Shown one piece after another: positions 26,281 through 35,299 of a DNA stretch of 56,748 bases (positions are counted from its first letter, which is position 1; every line of letters begins with the position of its first letter). Position numbers and translations under genes: made by a program. The DNA lies in NCBI GenBank assembly GCA_002316315.1, contig DCDG01000019.1, positions 1 to 56,748 of the forward strand, written 5' to 3'. The DNA comes from Candidatus Aminicenantes bacterium UBA1061 (lineage in GTDB: Bacteria; Acidobacteriota; Aminicenantia; Aminicenantales; Saccharicenantaceae). The notes below the pieces were generated by a model. The model had not been told where the DNA came from. It saw only the letters and a list, made by a program, of their open reading frames with translations, and searched no databases.

Positions 26281-26331
26281 TTATAATATTAAACTCACTA
26301 TAACTTTATACTTATTATAATGTTTTGTCAA
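26281..26331 (-). promoter_or_regulatory. Promoter and candidate PerR operator of the stress cluster
   Basis: On the minus strand TTGACA at 26326-26331 and TATAAA at 26305-26310 are 15 bases apart. Read on plus, TTATAAT (26281), CTATAAC (26298) and TTATAAT (26315) repeat every 17 bases. TTATAAT is the half-site of the known Per box. The sites overlap and follow the promoter, which suits autorepression. Confidence 0.5.
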
Positions 26332-26451
26332 GACTTGCCAGGCTTTCATTATTAACCTGCCTTATTAAAAATTTCTCTGTGGAGCTTGCCCTGAAATTTG
26401 CTTGCATAAAGTCCAGGTGCGATCTATATCTTTTTTACTATTTATTGGGAT

Positions 26452-26754
26452 TTAGTTGTTGTCTTCTGATACAGGCACAGAAACCGTGGTAATTGGCACA
26501 GATCCCCCCAAGGTGGAGATAAATCTCCAGAATAACGGGCGGCCTAGAATATGAATCAGTGATGGCTGAGAAGATGCCAGAAGATAAATTCCCCAGGTGA
26601 CCAGCAAACAGCCAGCAACAATCGTCGCGTGTCCGAATACTAATAAGGCAGCCCGACTCCCAGTCCAACCTAAATAAACCAGGCTGGCTCCAATTAACAG
26701 GGGAATATTGGCTCCCAGGCTTTCATAAGCCGCCAGGATCACACCCATTACCAA
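26452..26754 (-). CDS. Small hypothetical membrane protein
   Basis: About 100 residues with two or three hydrophobic helices (about 2-30, 32-65) and a polar C-terminus. The start is uncertain: no Shine-Dalgarno precedes the ATG, and the frame is open a further 17 codons upstream, where TTG codons occur. I do not recognise a family. It is isolated between the PerR cluster and an M64 peptidase gene. Confidence 0.45.
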   Translation of the reverse strand: MVMGVILAAYESLGANIPLLIGASLVYLGWTGSRAALLVFGHATIVAGCLLVTWGIYLLASSQPSLIHILGRPLFWRFISTLGGSVPITTVSVPVSEDNN

Positions 26755-26842
26755 AATAAAAAATCCCAGAACAGATGTATCCCGGCTCTTAAGTTATTAT
26801 TCTTGTTAGAATTATCTCGTCTCTTTCCGGCTCGAACGATAA

Positions 26843-28360
26843 TTATTTAGAGTAATAATCAATCATCTGCTGGATGGCTCGCTGGCAGACCTGGCAGAAT
26901 TCCATCTTCGGGCTTGAAATCATAACACAGTACATCTGCGGGCGATAAAGGCCTTTGGAAGCATAGCCGGCGCCTTCAAAGGCTCCCACTTTGTCCTCGA
27001 GGTGTTTATATTTTTCGCGGATAGCCTGAATCTTCGCCATAATTGGTTTGTTTTTTTCCTGGAACTGAGCCTGGATCTTTTTTATCTCAGCTTCTTTTAA
27101 GTTTTTCTTCTTAGCCTCTTCCAGCGCCTTTTGCATTTCCTGGAAGTTGGCTCTCATCTCAGCCTGCAATTTTTCCGTTTCTTCCTTGCCATAGTCAGTA
27201 GGAATTGTTATCCCCGGAGAAAGCAGGTCCTGCCATTTTATATGTTCCGGGTCTAGCAGGGCGGTGATATTCGGCTCAAGCGGTTCGACTCCGACTGGGT
27301 AAAATTCGTTATAAGCTACATCTGAAGTGTAATACTCGTCGGCCAGGCCGGCAAAGCTGTGGCCGAATTCGTGGAGGAAAGTACTCAGACTGGCCTGGTT
27401 ATCTACCGTTGTAATACAGTAGTCATTGTAAATGCCACCGCCCCCATATCTTTTGCTGTTGACCAGCACCACGATGGCGTCATAGGGGACCTGAGCAGCC
27501 ATCTCTCTCAGGGCAAAACCTTCTTCGGTTAGCATATAGCGATCAAGATCGAAGGCATTAAATGAGGCTTTAAGAACAGTATTTTTATAGGCTTTTTGCC
27601 TTGGTTCATCCATGCCTCTTTCCAGTGAAGGACGGAAAACACCATAAATATTGAATTTATTCTGATTGCTTTTATATGGTTCCTTTTCAAACAGGAAATC
27701 GGAAAACTTCTTGACATCAGCCACAAATTTATCCCTATCTTCAGCCGTGTAACCTTCAGCCAGGAAGACCAGATCCACTCTTTCTGATGGCGGCCCGGTC
27801 TTGACCACTTCGAAGGTATAGTCGCCCCCTTTGACTGTTTCTTTCAAGAGGTGATAATCCCCGGGATCGATTGATTCCACAGCCAGTGGACGGAGGAGGT
27901 TTTGCCTGTCCCTCGCTTCAAAGACCACCTTGACCGGCCGTTTCGGCCAGGGAATTCGTACCGCTCTCTGGAAGACCTTTTTTACTCCGTTAAGAGCAGG
28001 TGTGGTGGTTTTATATTCGCCATACTGGCAATCAAAACCCTTAGCATAAATTAACCGGTTTGAGGCTACTTCATAGACCTTGAGAAAGTAATGTCCATAA
28101 TTAAAAGGATTGGTCAGGTTGACCTTGCTCTCGGGCCAGCAGTCTTCCTGATAAATATTTTGAATGATAATTTCTTCTTCCTCGGCATTGCCAACCATAT
28201 AGAAATCAAGGCGCATGGCCTTATCAAGGAAAAAGTCGTCGAATTTAATCGTGGACTGAGCCTGAGCTGGCAGGTTCATGGTGGCAGTCAAGCCCAAAAC
28301 AGTTAGAAGAATAGAAAAAATAAAAGTCAGCCAATGATGATTTTTTTGGCGAAAGAACAT
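26843..28360 (-). CDS. Exported M64-family (IgA peptidase-like) metallopeptidase
   Basis: A 505-residue protein. The start is placed at the ATG complementary to 28358-28360 because AAAGGAG lies just upstream; the longer reading to 28387 lacks one. It has a signal peptide (about 1-35, ending A-Q-A-Q). An N-terminal beta domain is followed by V-D-L-V-F-L-A-E-G-Y-T near 195, typical of M64, and the zinc motif H330-E-F-G-H334-S-F-A-G-L-A-D-E-Y. A coiled stretch rich in E, K and Q is inserted at about 395-450, and two paired Cys lie at the end (M-E-F-C-Q-V-C). It probably cleaves peptides or proteins outside the cytoplasm. Confidence 0.9.
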   Translation of the reverse strand: MFFRQKNHHWLTFIFSILLTVLGLTATMNLPAQAQSTIKFDDFFLDKAMRLDFYMVGNAEEEEIIIQNIYQEDCWPESKVNLTNPFNYGHYFLKVYEVASNRLIYAKGFDCQYGEYKTTTPALNGVKKVFQRAVRIPWPKRPVKVVFEARDRQNLLRPLAVESIDPGDYHLLKETVKGGDYTFEVVKTGPPSERVDLVFLAEGYTAEDRDKFVADVKKFSDFLFEKEPYKSNQNKFNIYGVFRPSLERGMDEPRQKAYKNTVLKASFNAFDLDRYMLTEEGFALREMAAQVPYDAIVVLVNSKRYGGGGIYNDYCITTVDNQASLSTFLHEFGHSFAGLADEYYTSDVAYNEFYPVGVEPLEPNITALLDPEHIKWQDLLSPGITIPTDYGKEETEKLQAEMRANFQEMQKALEEAKKKNLKEAEIKKIQAQFQEKNKPIMAKIQAIREKYKHLEDKVGAFEGAGYASKGLYRPQMYCVMISSPKMEFCQVCQRAIQQMIDYYSK

Positions 28361-28614
28361 TTTAAAGCTCCTTTCTCTAGTCATCATAAAGCCTTTAGCT
28401 CTCCAGAGCCTAAAGCTTTTATATCTTTATGTTTATTTTAGCTGCCGCTTATCTTGCTTATGAAGCGCAGGCATTTAACGCCTGTCAGCTGTCTCTCTAA
28501 GTTGCTGTCATGATTAAGTTATTTTTTCTCTTAATATCAATAATAAAATATTTCACAGGTTAGAGTAAGATTTTCGGGCTTATCATGTCAAGTTAGCTTT
28601 TCATTCAGGTTAAT

Positions 28615-28689
28615 GCCTCGTGACCGCGATGGAAGGGTAGAGAAGTCCGGTCTCGACGCGGTGGACAGCTGCCAGCGGAGCACAGAGGC
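28615..28689 (+). ncRNA. Candidate structured RNA (multi-stem), unidentified
   Basis: A closing stem GCCTC (28615-28619)/GAGGC (28685-28689) encloses ACCGCG (28623-28628)/CGCGGT (28657-28662). Inside that, GAGA (28640-28643)/TCTC (28651-28654) has loop AGTCCGG, and a weaker third stem GCT/AGC lies at 28668-28681. The plus strand is purine-rich, which favours that orientation. No known RNA family was recognised. Confidence 0.3.
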
Positions 28690-28835
28690 AGAAAAGACCC
28701 CGGGAAAGGATTAACAGCCATTGCCATCTCGATAAACATCTTATATTAAAAGACGCTAAGCCTGGATTGTGCTTTTCTCAGCCATTGTGATTGCCTGTTC
28801 TGAGCTCTATTCAAGGGCAGAAAATGCTGGCTTTC

Positions 28836-28857
28836 TGACAGGAGCCTCTGCCTGTCA
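28836..28857 (-). other. Hairpin just after the glycoside-hydrolase-like gene
   Basis: TGACAGG and CCTGTCA form a perfect 7-bp stem around an 8-base loop, 6 bases after the stop on the minus strand. No U-tract follows. It is similar in placement to the hairpin at 15096-15138. Confidence 0.45.
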
Positions 28858-28863
28858 ACATTG

Positions 28864-31800
28864 TTATGAGGTTTTAAGTATCAAAAGCCAACCCTGGCCT
28901 GGGGCAACTGGAATCTCTTCGTCAGGCTTAAAAGTCCTGACCGGCTGAAAATTCTCAATAGCCGGAGCTTCGATGACCACTTTTTGTGGATTAAGGCCGA
29001 GCTTTTTCCAGTCTATTATAAGACGGCAGTTTTCGGGTTTTTCTGACCAGCTGGCCAGAGCGATCATAGCTTGACCTTTCTGGCGATAGACAGTGACCAG
29101 CACTTGAGGCTGGCTGGTTTTGACCGGACAATCTGGTGACCAGTAGCCAATCATCTGGGCTTCAGTCAGGCCGAACTCATCCCAGGCCTTCCACAACGGC
29201 CGTGGGTCGCCAGCCCAGGGCAGCCTGGCCGTCATTCCATAAATCATGCCCCGCCAGGGATTACCACCTTTTTCCAGCATTTCGCCCATTAACCCGAAGG
29301 GCAGGCCGGATATCTCGATGAGCCAGTAATCAGGTTGACTGTTATAATCAAAATATTCACCGAACCACAGCCGGTCAAGGTAAGGGAAATGTTCCAGATA
29401 AAGATTGGCACTGGAGGCATAGCCGTCACGCGGATTGTATTGATTGGCTGAATGAAGATCAATCAGAGCGCCTGGGCGATAGGTCTCGAGCACTTTACGC
29501 ACTCTTTTCATCGTTACCCGGTCATAAGCCACATCATCTATGTAGAGACCGTCTATCCCCACATTTTTGGCCAGCCAGGCCAGGCCCTCGATATAATAGT
29601 TATGCCAGCGTGACATGCCGCTATTGATAATGGCCGCATCTTTTAGCTCGGGAACAAACCAGCCAGCGATGTAACCCGAATGAAAATGCTCCTGCAGCCA
29701 GGAATAACCGCCGCCCTGACCATCGGTAAAGATCTCATGGTTGAGGCTCTCCAGGGAGAACAGTTCGCTGGCCCGGTTGGAAAGTTCCCGGATGGTGTAA
29801 TAGATTTTGACTTTGAGGCCCTGGTGGTGCGCTTCATCAATATAAGTTTTCATCTTTTCGGAGCGAAGAAAAGGATAGTTAATAAAAGGATTAATGTCAT
29901 TGGCATGATGAACGTTGATGACATTGGCACCGATAGCGGCGATTTCTGAGACGGGCTTAAAGGCATGATAATAACGCTCGGAAAAATGTTTACCAGGATT
30001 TATGGGCTTAAAGGGGGTAAGGAGTAGATTAAAATTAAAGGAAAGAGCCTCTCCTTTTTTTAACTGTCTGGAGCCGCTGGCCGCCGTAAAAACTACTTCT
30101 TTTTTGTCTTTTTTATTCCTGGCCGTAACCTCTTCTACCCGCACCGAGCCACAGCCTTCATTCCACCAGGAAGGAGGCAGGTTGAGTGGCTTTAGCTGGT
30201 AAAAATTGGTGTTGAGGGGGCGGGAATAATTTTCAGCCTGGAGCTGGCACTGAAGACCGGCATTGACCGTCCCCAGCCAGAGGGCATCCTGGTTTTTGCT
30301 TCTGTCCCAGGTCCAGGAAAACGAGGACGGACGCCGGCCGCCTTTAAAACCAAGTCCCATCATATAGGTAGCGACTTCCGGGCGGAAGGGTATGACCAGG
30401 CAAATATCATCAACTCTGGTTTCTGAGCCAGCTTCCACTTTTACCTTAAATTCCACATAGCCATCAAATTCCAGGGCACCATTAATTTCGACCGTCAGGT
30501 CGAGAGCAGGGATTGTATTGACCGCTCGCCAGGCAACTTTTCCTGGAGTAATTTTAGTAAAGGCAAATGATTCGCTTCTCCATTTTTGAACAAGACCTGC
30601 AGAATTTTTAATGAGAAACTCAAAAGGCCTGCTCAGAAGAGCAGTTGGCTTGGGGGTGATGGCCGTTACTTCTGGAGTAAAAAAGCTCTCGATTCTTTCG
30701 GGCAGGCCGTTTTCTCTAAGAGTCAGACTCCGTCCCAGACATTTTATCGTCAGGCCTTTAACTTCAAGTGGCGTATAAGGCTTGACTACTTCATCGTTAA
30801 CGGCCAGCAGGGAATTCAGCCAGCGCAGACGCGACTGGCGCCAGAGCTCAGAGTCGCCGCTATCAGCCAGAAATTTATCTTCGACTTTTATTTTGAGGTT
30901 GATTTTCTTGGCCGGTAGATTATGAGCAGAGACAGACACTTCACCTTCATAATCGCCCGGTAAAATATTTTCCGCTATCTGAATTCCGCACCACAGTGGC
31001 TGCACTTTTCCCTGAGCGAGGCTTAAGTCTTTGTCAAAGAGCTGGCTATCCCAGCCAATTCCGCCCAGGTTAAAGCAGGTAGCCTCGTTGGCTTTTATCA
31101 CCTCACCTGATGATTTGTTGATAAGGCTGGAAAAGACAACTTTTATTTTTTCTAAGTTCTGGCAGTGAGCAAAAAGACCCAGCTGGAAAACAAAATACTC
31201 CCCGCGGGCTGCGGTGGCCTCAAACCTCGTTTGAGGGCCTGTCTCCATCCAGCGCATCGGGAGATAATCGAACATTCGCACTGGATGTTCCCGGTCTTCG
31301 GGAAAAACTAAAAACGGCTCGTGTTTGTACTGCCTAACTATTATAGCTGTTTCTTCGGAAGTGGCTATAACTTCCATCGGGGAAAAGCGGCTGAAGTCGT
31401 CAACGGCTTCAAAGGTGATGAGTTTGGCCTGAGGCAGAGATGCTGGTTTGAATTTGGAGAAAAGATCAGCCTTAAGGCCGTGGCGGGCAAGCCAGATTTC
31501 TTCTGGCTGATAATCTGCAGGCAAATAGGTGACCACCGGGTAATTGCGCCCTTCCATTTTGTAAGGCAGATAATAAAAATAATACTCACCAGGAGCCTCT
31601 CTGGCCTCGAAAACAAAGTCTCCATAATCATTGTTGACTTTCCAGGGCCAGACATTCTTAATAATCTTGCCGCTTCTGGCTTCAACCACCAGAATATTCT
31701 TTTTTTCTGGATTCTGATCTGGTCGACGCCAGGGAAGATGGACAAAAACAGCTCCGGCTGGCTCTTCAACCCTGACCACCGCCCGGTGGTTTCCCAGACC

Positions 31801-32010
31801 AGAGTCAGGATCCCAGGCAGAGGAAGCTTGACGATAGGGGTATTTTTCTTCGGCCGGAGCAGAGAATGCTGCGGCTGCTGAAGATGAAAAACAGGTAAGA
31901 GAAAAAAGAATTGTCAATAAAATTCCTGTCTGGATTTTAAACCGCGAGATCCTGGCCTGAAAGCACTTTTCGCTAATCTCGCTTTTTGCAGCTTTAAAAT
32001 TTTTTAACAT
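28864..32010 (-). CDS. Large exported glycoside-hydrolase-like protein (DUF6067-type)
   Basis: A 1048-residue protein. A charged N-terminus leads to a signal peptide (about 28-48). Residues 60-650 are beta-rich modules. The C-terminal region (about 690-960) looks like a (beta/alpha)8 barrel: I-G-A-N-V-I-N-V-H-H-A-N-D-I, K-V-K-I-Y-Y-T-I-R-E-L, G-L-Y-I-D825-D826-V-A-Y-D-R, and L-W-F-G-E-Y-F-D-Y. A final beta-sandwich follows. The acidic residues D825, D826 and the Glu of F-G-E-Y are candidate catalytic residues. It probably acts on polysaccharides outside the cell; the substrate is unknown. Only a weak AGGGA precedes the ATG. The family assignment is from memory of similar proteins. Confidence 0.75.
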   Translation of the reverse strand: MLKNFKAAKSEISEKCFQARISRFKIQTGILLTILFSLTCFSSSAAAAFSAPAEEKYPYRQASSAWDPDSGLGNHRAVVRVEEPAGAVFVHLPWRRPDQNPEKKNILVVEARSGKIIKNVWPWKVNNDYGDFVFEAREAPGEYYFYYLPYKMEGRNYPVVTYLPADYQPEEIWLARHGLKADLFSKFKPASLPQAKLITFEAVDDFSRFSPMEVIATSEETAIIVRQYKHEPFLVFPEDREHPVRMFDYLPMRWMETGPQTRFEATAARGEYFVFQLGLFAHCQNLEKIKVVFSSLINKSSGEVIKANEATCFNLGGIGWDSQLFDKDLSLAQGKVQPLWCGIQIAENILPGDYEGEVSVSAHNLPAKKINLKIKVEDKFLADSGDSELWRQSRLRWLNSLLAVNDEVVKPYTPLEVKGLTIKCLGRSLTLRENGLPERIESFFTPEVTAITPKPTALLSRPFEFLIKNSAGLVQKWRSESFAFTKITPGKVAWRAVNTIPALDLTVEINGALEFDGYVEFKVKVEAGSETRVDDICLVIPFRPEVATYMMGLGFKGGRRPSSFSWTWDRSKNQDALWLGTVNAGLQCQLQAENYSRPLNTNFYQLKPLNLPPSWWNEGCGSVRVEEVTARNKKDKKEVVFTAASGSRQLKKGEALSFNFNLLLTPFKPINPGKHFSERYYHAFKPVSEIAAIGANVINVHHANDINPFINYPFLRSEKMKTYIDEAHHQGLKVKIYYTIRELSNRASELFSLESLNHEIFTDGQGGGYSWLQEHFHSGYIAGWFVPELKDAAIINSGMSRWHNYYIEGLAWLAKNVGIDGLYIDDVAYDRVTMKRVRKVLETYRPGALIDLHSANQYNPRDGYASSANLYLEHFPYLDRLWFGEYFDYNSQPDYWLIEISGLPFGLMGEMLEKGGNPWRGMIYGMTARLPWAGDPRPLWKAWDEFGLTEAQMIGYWSPDCPVKTSQPQVLVTVYRQKGQAMIALASWSEKPENCRLIIDWKKLGLNPQKVVIEAPAIENFQPVRTFKPDEEIPVAPGQGWLLILKTS

Positions 32011-32391
32011 CTTAATTCCCTAAGTTTTTTTTTGTCAGGCTGCCGGGCCTGATTAAAGTATTTATCTTCCATAATTAGCTTCCGGCCTCGTCTATTGCCT
32101 GGCGGAGGTGATTATTACTTCTCATATTCCTTCTGCTTCCGAACCATACCCGACTACAGCCTCTACCAGGACGCGAGAGGTTTAGTGCCAAGGTTAGTAA
32201 TTCTTATCATATCTCATATTATTCTTCGGAAACAATGGCCTTTTTGCTCCAGCGAGGACCATACGCTTTTATGCTAATCTTTTATTAAGAAGGAGTATGA
32301 GGTACATCTTAGTGCCTGATGTTAATTGATTTAGAATCGTTTCCTGTGATAACCTGATTATCAATATAACTCTGAACAAGGAGGCGTTCTT
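32011..32391. other. Divergent intergenic region
   Basis: 381 bases between the glycoside-hydrolase-like gene (minus) and the TM2 gene (plus). It contains a small CAGGC/GCCTG hairpin at about 32037-32052 and the promoter at 32326. No gene was recognised; one plus-strand open frame here has no Shine-Dalgarno and no protein-like pattern. Confidence 0.5.
32326..32353 (+). promoter_or_regulatory. Candidate promoter of the TM2 gene
   Basis: TTGATT at 32326-32331 and GATAAC at 32348-32353 are 16 bases apart, with TGt before the -10. The GTG start is 39 bases downstream. Confidence 0.45.
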
Positions 32392-32646
32392 GTGTCTGAA
32401 AAATCACGGATGGTAACTTTGCTCTTTGGCTGGTTTCTGGGGATTTTTGGCGCTCACCGCTTTTATACCGGCAAAACGGGAACTGCTGTGATCTGGCTGC
32501 TGACTCTTGGCTGTCTGGGTATAGGCGTCATAGTTGACTTAATTATGATCACCCTTGGGAAATTTCATGACGCTGAGGGGAAACCGGTTCTGGCCTGGTT
32601 TAGAACCTGTGATGCTGAAGGAAAAGTTATCAGTTATGTTGTCTAA
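32392..32646 (+). CDS. TM2-domain membrane protein
   Basis: An 84-residue protein starting at GTG behind AAGGAGG. The TM2 domain fills most of it: a first helix with L-F-G-W-F-L-G-I-F-G-A-H-R-F-Y-T-G-K (about 10-27) and a second with L-G-C-L-G-I-G-V-I-V-D-L-I-M-I (about 38-53). G-x-H-R-F-Y is the family signature. The function of bacterial TM2 proteins is mostly unknown. It is a single gene, divergent from the glycoside-hydrolase-like gene and convergent with recO. Confidence 0.9.
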   Translation: MSEKSRMVTLLFGWFLGIFGAHRFYTGKTGTAVIWLLTLGCLGIGVIVDLIMITLGKFHDAEGKPVLAWFRTCDAEGKVISYVV

Positions 32647-32722
32647 ACCACGAGAGTTTTTGATTCCTGGCCCTGATTAGAGCTGGCTTTAATTTAAAAA
32701 TACTCCACTATTAATCTGGCCT

Positions 32723-33457
32723 TCAGAAGTCCAGATAATCCAGAGTCCTGGGCGTTTCTTCCAGATGGAAGATAATAAAAGCCTGAAATATTTTTCCCAG
32801 ATTTTTCCAGTCCTGAGATGTCACGGCGAAATCAGGTGAACAAATTGGTGAATTCTTTTTCATCCACTCAATCACCTGGCGATGAATTGGCGTCACTTCC
32901 ATTTTTTTATCACGGGTACAATTCGGACAGAGAACACCCTGCCTTTCTGGGGCTAGCCAGCTACTCGATGTAATCGGCCGTTGGCAGTGCTGGCAGCGAT
33001 TAAAATCAGGCAGAATGCCATTAATCTTTAAGAACCAGAATTCAAAATATCTGGTGATGTATTCAACGGCCTGACTGGCTTTGGCCGCCGAGGTCACAGC
33101 TTGAAGCAGGCGGTAGAGAAGCTCTTCTTTTTCCCGGTATGGAGAGAATTTTTCTGTTAATTCGGCAAAATAAGCAAAGGCCCAGTTAGTTTTTATCTGA
33201 CTGAAAAGTTCAAAAGATGAAGCGAGCAGGTCGCTGTTGCTAATCGTAACAAAATCATGTTTTTCTTTTTCATAATAAAAAAGCCTGACTTGAGAAAATG
33301 GTTCAAGACTGCTGCCAAAACGGTTATTAAATTTACGGGCTCCTTTGGCCAGGCCTCTGACCAGACCTTTTTCCCGGGAAAAAAAGACAACGAGTTTATC
33401 CTGCTCACCATAATTTTCTGTTCTTAAGATAATAGCTTCAGATTCATCAAGTGGCAT
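32723..33457 (-). CDS. recO: DNA repair protein RecO
   Basis: A 244-residue protein. The N-terminal OB-fold begins S-E-A-I-I-L-R-T-E-N-Y-G-E-Q-D-K-L-V-V-F-F-S-R-E-K-G. A helical domain follows with a zinc finger C-x2-C (C-Q-H-C near 156) and C-x2-C (C-P-N-C near 178). RecO loads RecA onto gaps with RecR. The length is normal. It follows the rodZ-like gene by 44 bases on the same strand. Confidence 0.93.
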   Translation of the reverse strand: MPLDESEAIILRTENYGEQDKLVVFFSREKGLVRGLAKGARKFNNRFGSSLEPFSQVRLFYYEKEKHDFVTISNSDLLASSFELFSQIKTNWAFAYFAELTEKFSPYREKEELLYRLLQAVTSAAKASQAVEYITRYFEFWFLKINGILPDFNRCQHCQRPITSSSWLAPERQGVLCPNCTRDKKMEVTPIHRQVIEWMKKNSPICSPDFAVTSQDWKNLGKIFQAFIIFHLEETPRTLDYLDF

Positions 33458-33501
33458 CTTTTCTGCCCATCTTCATGGAATAAATTTGGAGGTGCCAAGG
33501 G

Positions 33502-34293
33502 TTATTCAGGGTTCTTCTCAGGCTGAAGAAAGTAATTTAAATTATCAAGTGTAATTTTAATATTTTTAATGACTTCGCCTCTTTTACCCAAAGGCTTGCC
33601 CGCTTTTCCATTTATAGTAAAACTCAACCCGCCAGCGTTACCCAGATTGATGGTTAACTCCGAGCTGGCCTTGACCGAAGTCTTGTAACCTTCAAGCTTC
33701 AGCCCGTCAACAACCAGCTGACCATCGGCATAGACCTGAATCCAGCAATCTTCGTTAAAGATCAAATCAAGATTTAGGTCATCATAAGTCTTTTCCTGGA
33801 CAGCTGGCTGGGTCGTTTCTGTCACTGCCAGCGGGGGAGAAAGAGTTTCAGCAGGAGTAACGCTGGAAGTTTCTTCGATTTTCTGCGGTGCTTTTCTGGC
33901 CTCAATATTCTTTTTAGAAGTTGAGATCGAGAGATAAATTAAAACCACAAATAGGATCAGGACCAGGACTGAGATGGAAATCCAGAAAACCTTATCGAGC
34001 CTGAATTTGCGGTGAGGTTTATGGGGCTTGCTGGCTGTCCTGACAGGAGTTTCTGGCTCGATCAACTCGGCTTCTTGATATTTTGGCAGCCAGTTAGCCG
34101 GATCTTCACCAATAGATATTAGATAGGTCTTTAAAATCTGGCGGGTAAAAAAGCCTCCTGGCAAAAACTCAAGCCGGTCATTTTCGATAGCTTCCAGGTG
34201 ACGGAGGCCAATTTTGGTCTCAAGAGAAATATCCTTTAAAGACAGCCCTTTTTTTTCCCTGGTGATTTTTAGTATCTTACCTAAACTTTCCAT
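33502..34293 (-). CDS. RodZ-like helix-turn-helix/DUF4115 membrane protein
   Basis: A 263-residue protein. It has an N-terminal Xre-type HTH (about 5-70, with L-S-L-K-D-I-S-L-E-T-K-I and F-F-T-R-Q-I-L-K-T-Y), a basic stretch, one membrane helix at about 103-124, a Pro/Thr-rich linker and a C-terminal DUF4115 beta domain (about 170-255, W-I-Q-V-Y-A-D-G-Q-L-V). This is the RodZ architecture, which links MreB to the cell envelope. No mre genes are nearby. The promoter suggests a leader of only about 6 bases. Confidence 0.85.
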   Translation of the reverse strand: MESLGKILKITREKKGLSLKDISLETKIGLRHLEAIENDRLEFLPGGFFTRQILKTYLISIGEDPANWLPKYQEAELIEPETPVRTASKPHKPHRKFRLDKVFWISISVLVLILFVVLIYLSISTSKKNIEARKAPQKIEETSSVTPAETLSPPLAVTETTQPAVQEKTYDDLNLDLIFNEDCWIQVYADGQLVVDGLKLEGYKTSVKASSELTINLGNAGGLSFTINGKAGKPLGKRGEVIKNIKITLDNLNYFLQPEKNPE

Positions 34294-34305
34294 AGCCCTG
34301 CCTTA

Positions 34306-34335
34306 ATTCTAAATGAACTGGTGGCTGTGAGTCAA
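34306..34335 (-). promoter_or_regulatory. Promoter of the rodZ-like gene (TTGACT-N18-TAGAAT)
   Basis: On the minus strand TTGACT is at 34330-34335 and TAGAAT at 34306-34311. The predicted start site is near 34299 and the ATG is at 34293, so the leader is very short. Confidence 0.6.
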
Positions 34336-34399
34336 CTTGCTTGTTTTCCTGGCCGCTATCAATATTTCTTATCTTAACTTAAATCTCTGGCTACCTGAG

Positions 34400-35299
34400 T
34401 TAGATCCGCAGAAACTTCGAAACCGAGGTCACGCTGCCCAGTGTCCCGGTAATAGCACCGCCGACTACTATCCACATCATCTGTTCAAGGGTTAAAGGTC
34501 TCAGGGCCAGTAACTGTTCGGCTGCCCCTAGAGTATGACCTATATAAACCGGGAAAATTTTGTTCAAAAGGAAAAGAATAAAAACAGAAAGCAGGCTCCC
34601 CGCCAGTCCCAGGACAAAGCCTTCGACCAGAAAAGGTATCCTGATAAAGGTATTGGTAGCACCAACCAGACGCTGGATTTCGATCTCGTTTTTACGGGCA
34701 AAAACGTTAAGCCTGACCACATTAGATATGATAAAAAAAGAGGCCAGAATGAGAATAGCCCCCAAAAAGAAACCAATAGCCTTAACTATTCGGCTCAAAG
34801 ACTCCATTTTTTCTACCCAGTCCTGGTTGAACTGGACATCAAGGACGCCCGGCTGCTGCCTGATATGATCAATAAAAGCGGTAATGGCCGCCAGGCTAAC
34901 CGACTTATCTTTTAGCCTGGCTTCGAGCGAGGGAGGGAAGGGATTTGATTCAAGATTATCAACAATCTCTTTTAATTCCGGGAAGTTGGCAGTAAAGCGG
35001 CTCAGTGCTTCTTCCTGAGAAACGTAAATCACATTATCTACTAAAGTCGAATCCAAGATGGCCTGTTTTATCTCTTCGACCTCTTTTGCCGGCAAGTTTT
35101 GTTTTAGAAAGAAAGAAATGGCCAGATTATTTGATAATTGTTCACCGAGATAAGTCAGGTTGTTGGATAGAGCCAGGAAAACTCCGATGACCAGGAAAGA
35201 AAAACTGATAATCAAAACCGAAATAAGATTACGGCCGCGAAAATTCCAGAGGTTATGGCCAGCTACCCGCAGAAGATATTTGAGCTTTCTAAAGATCAT
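34400..35299 (-). CDS. ftsX: Cell division protein FtsX
   Basis: A 299-residue permease-like protein: a cytoplasmic N-terminus, a first helix at about 26-46, a periplasmic domain (about 47-165), then three helices in the C-terminal half (about 170-195, 222-248, 265-290). The N-E-I-E-I-Q-R-L-V-G-A-T-N motif near 205-217 is a hallmark of FtsX. With FtsE it controls cell-wall hydrolases at division. Its start overlaps the ftsE stop by 4 bp. Confidence 0.95.
   Translation of the reverse strand: MIFRKLKYLLRVAGHNLWNFRGRNLISVLIISFSFLVIGVFLALSNNLTYLGEQLSNNLAISFFLKQNLPAKEVEEIKQAILDSTLVDNVIYVSQEEALSRFTANFPELKEIVDNLESNPFPPSLEARLKDKSVSLAAITAFIDHIRQQPGVLDVQFNQDWVEKMESLSRIVKAIGFFLGAILILASFFIISNVVRLNVFARKNEIEIQRLVGATNTFIRIPFLVEGFVLGLAGSLLSVFILFLLNKIFPVYIGHTLGAAEQLLALRPLTLEQMMWIVVGGAITGTLGSVTSVSKFLRI

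Larger units (their letters stand above)
28361..28863. other. Intergenic stretch with a candidate structured RNA
   Basis: No protein-coding gene is seen. An AT-rich first half is followed from about 28610 by a GC-rich, purine-rich segment that can fold (28615-28689), and by a hairpin at 28836-28857. Confidence 0.5.

Noticed and set aside
28640..28689. Similarity of AGAAGTCCGG to the conserved GAAAGTCCGG element of RNase P RNA
   Set aside because: The foldable segment is only about 75 bases and lacks the other conserved RNase P regions, so it cannot be a normal RNase P RNA.
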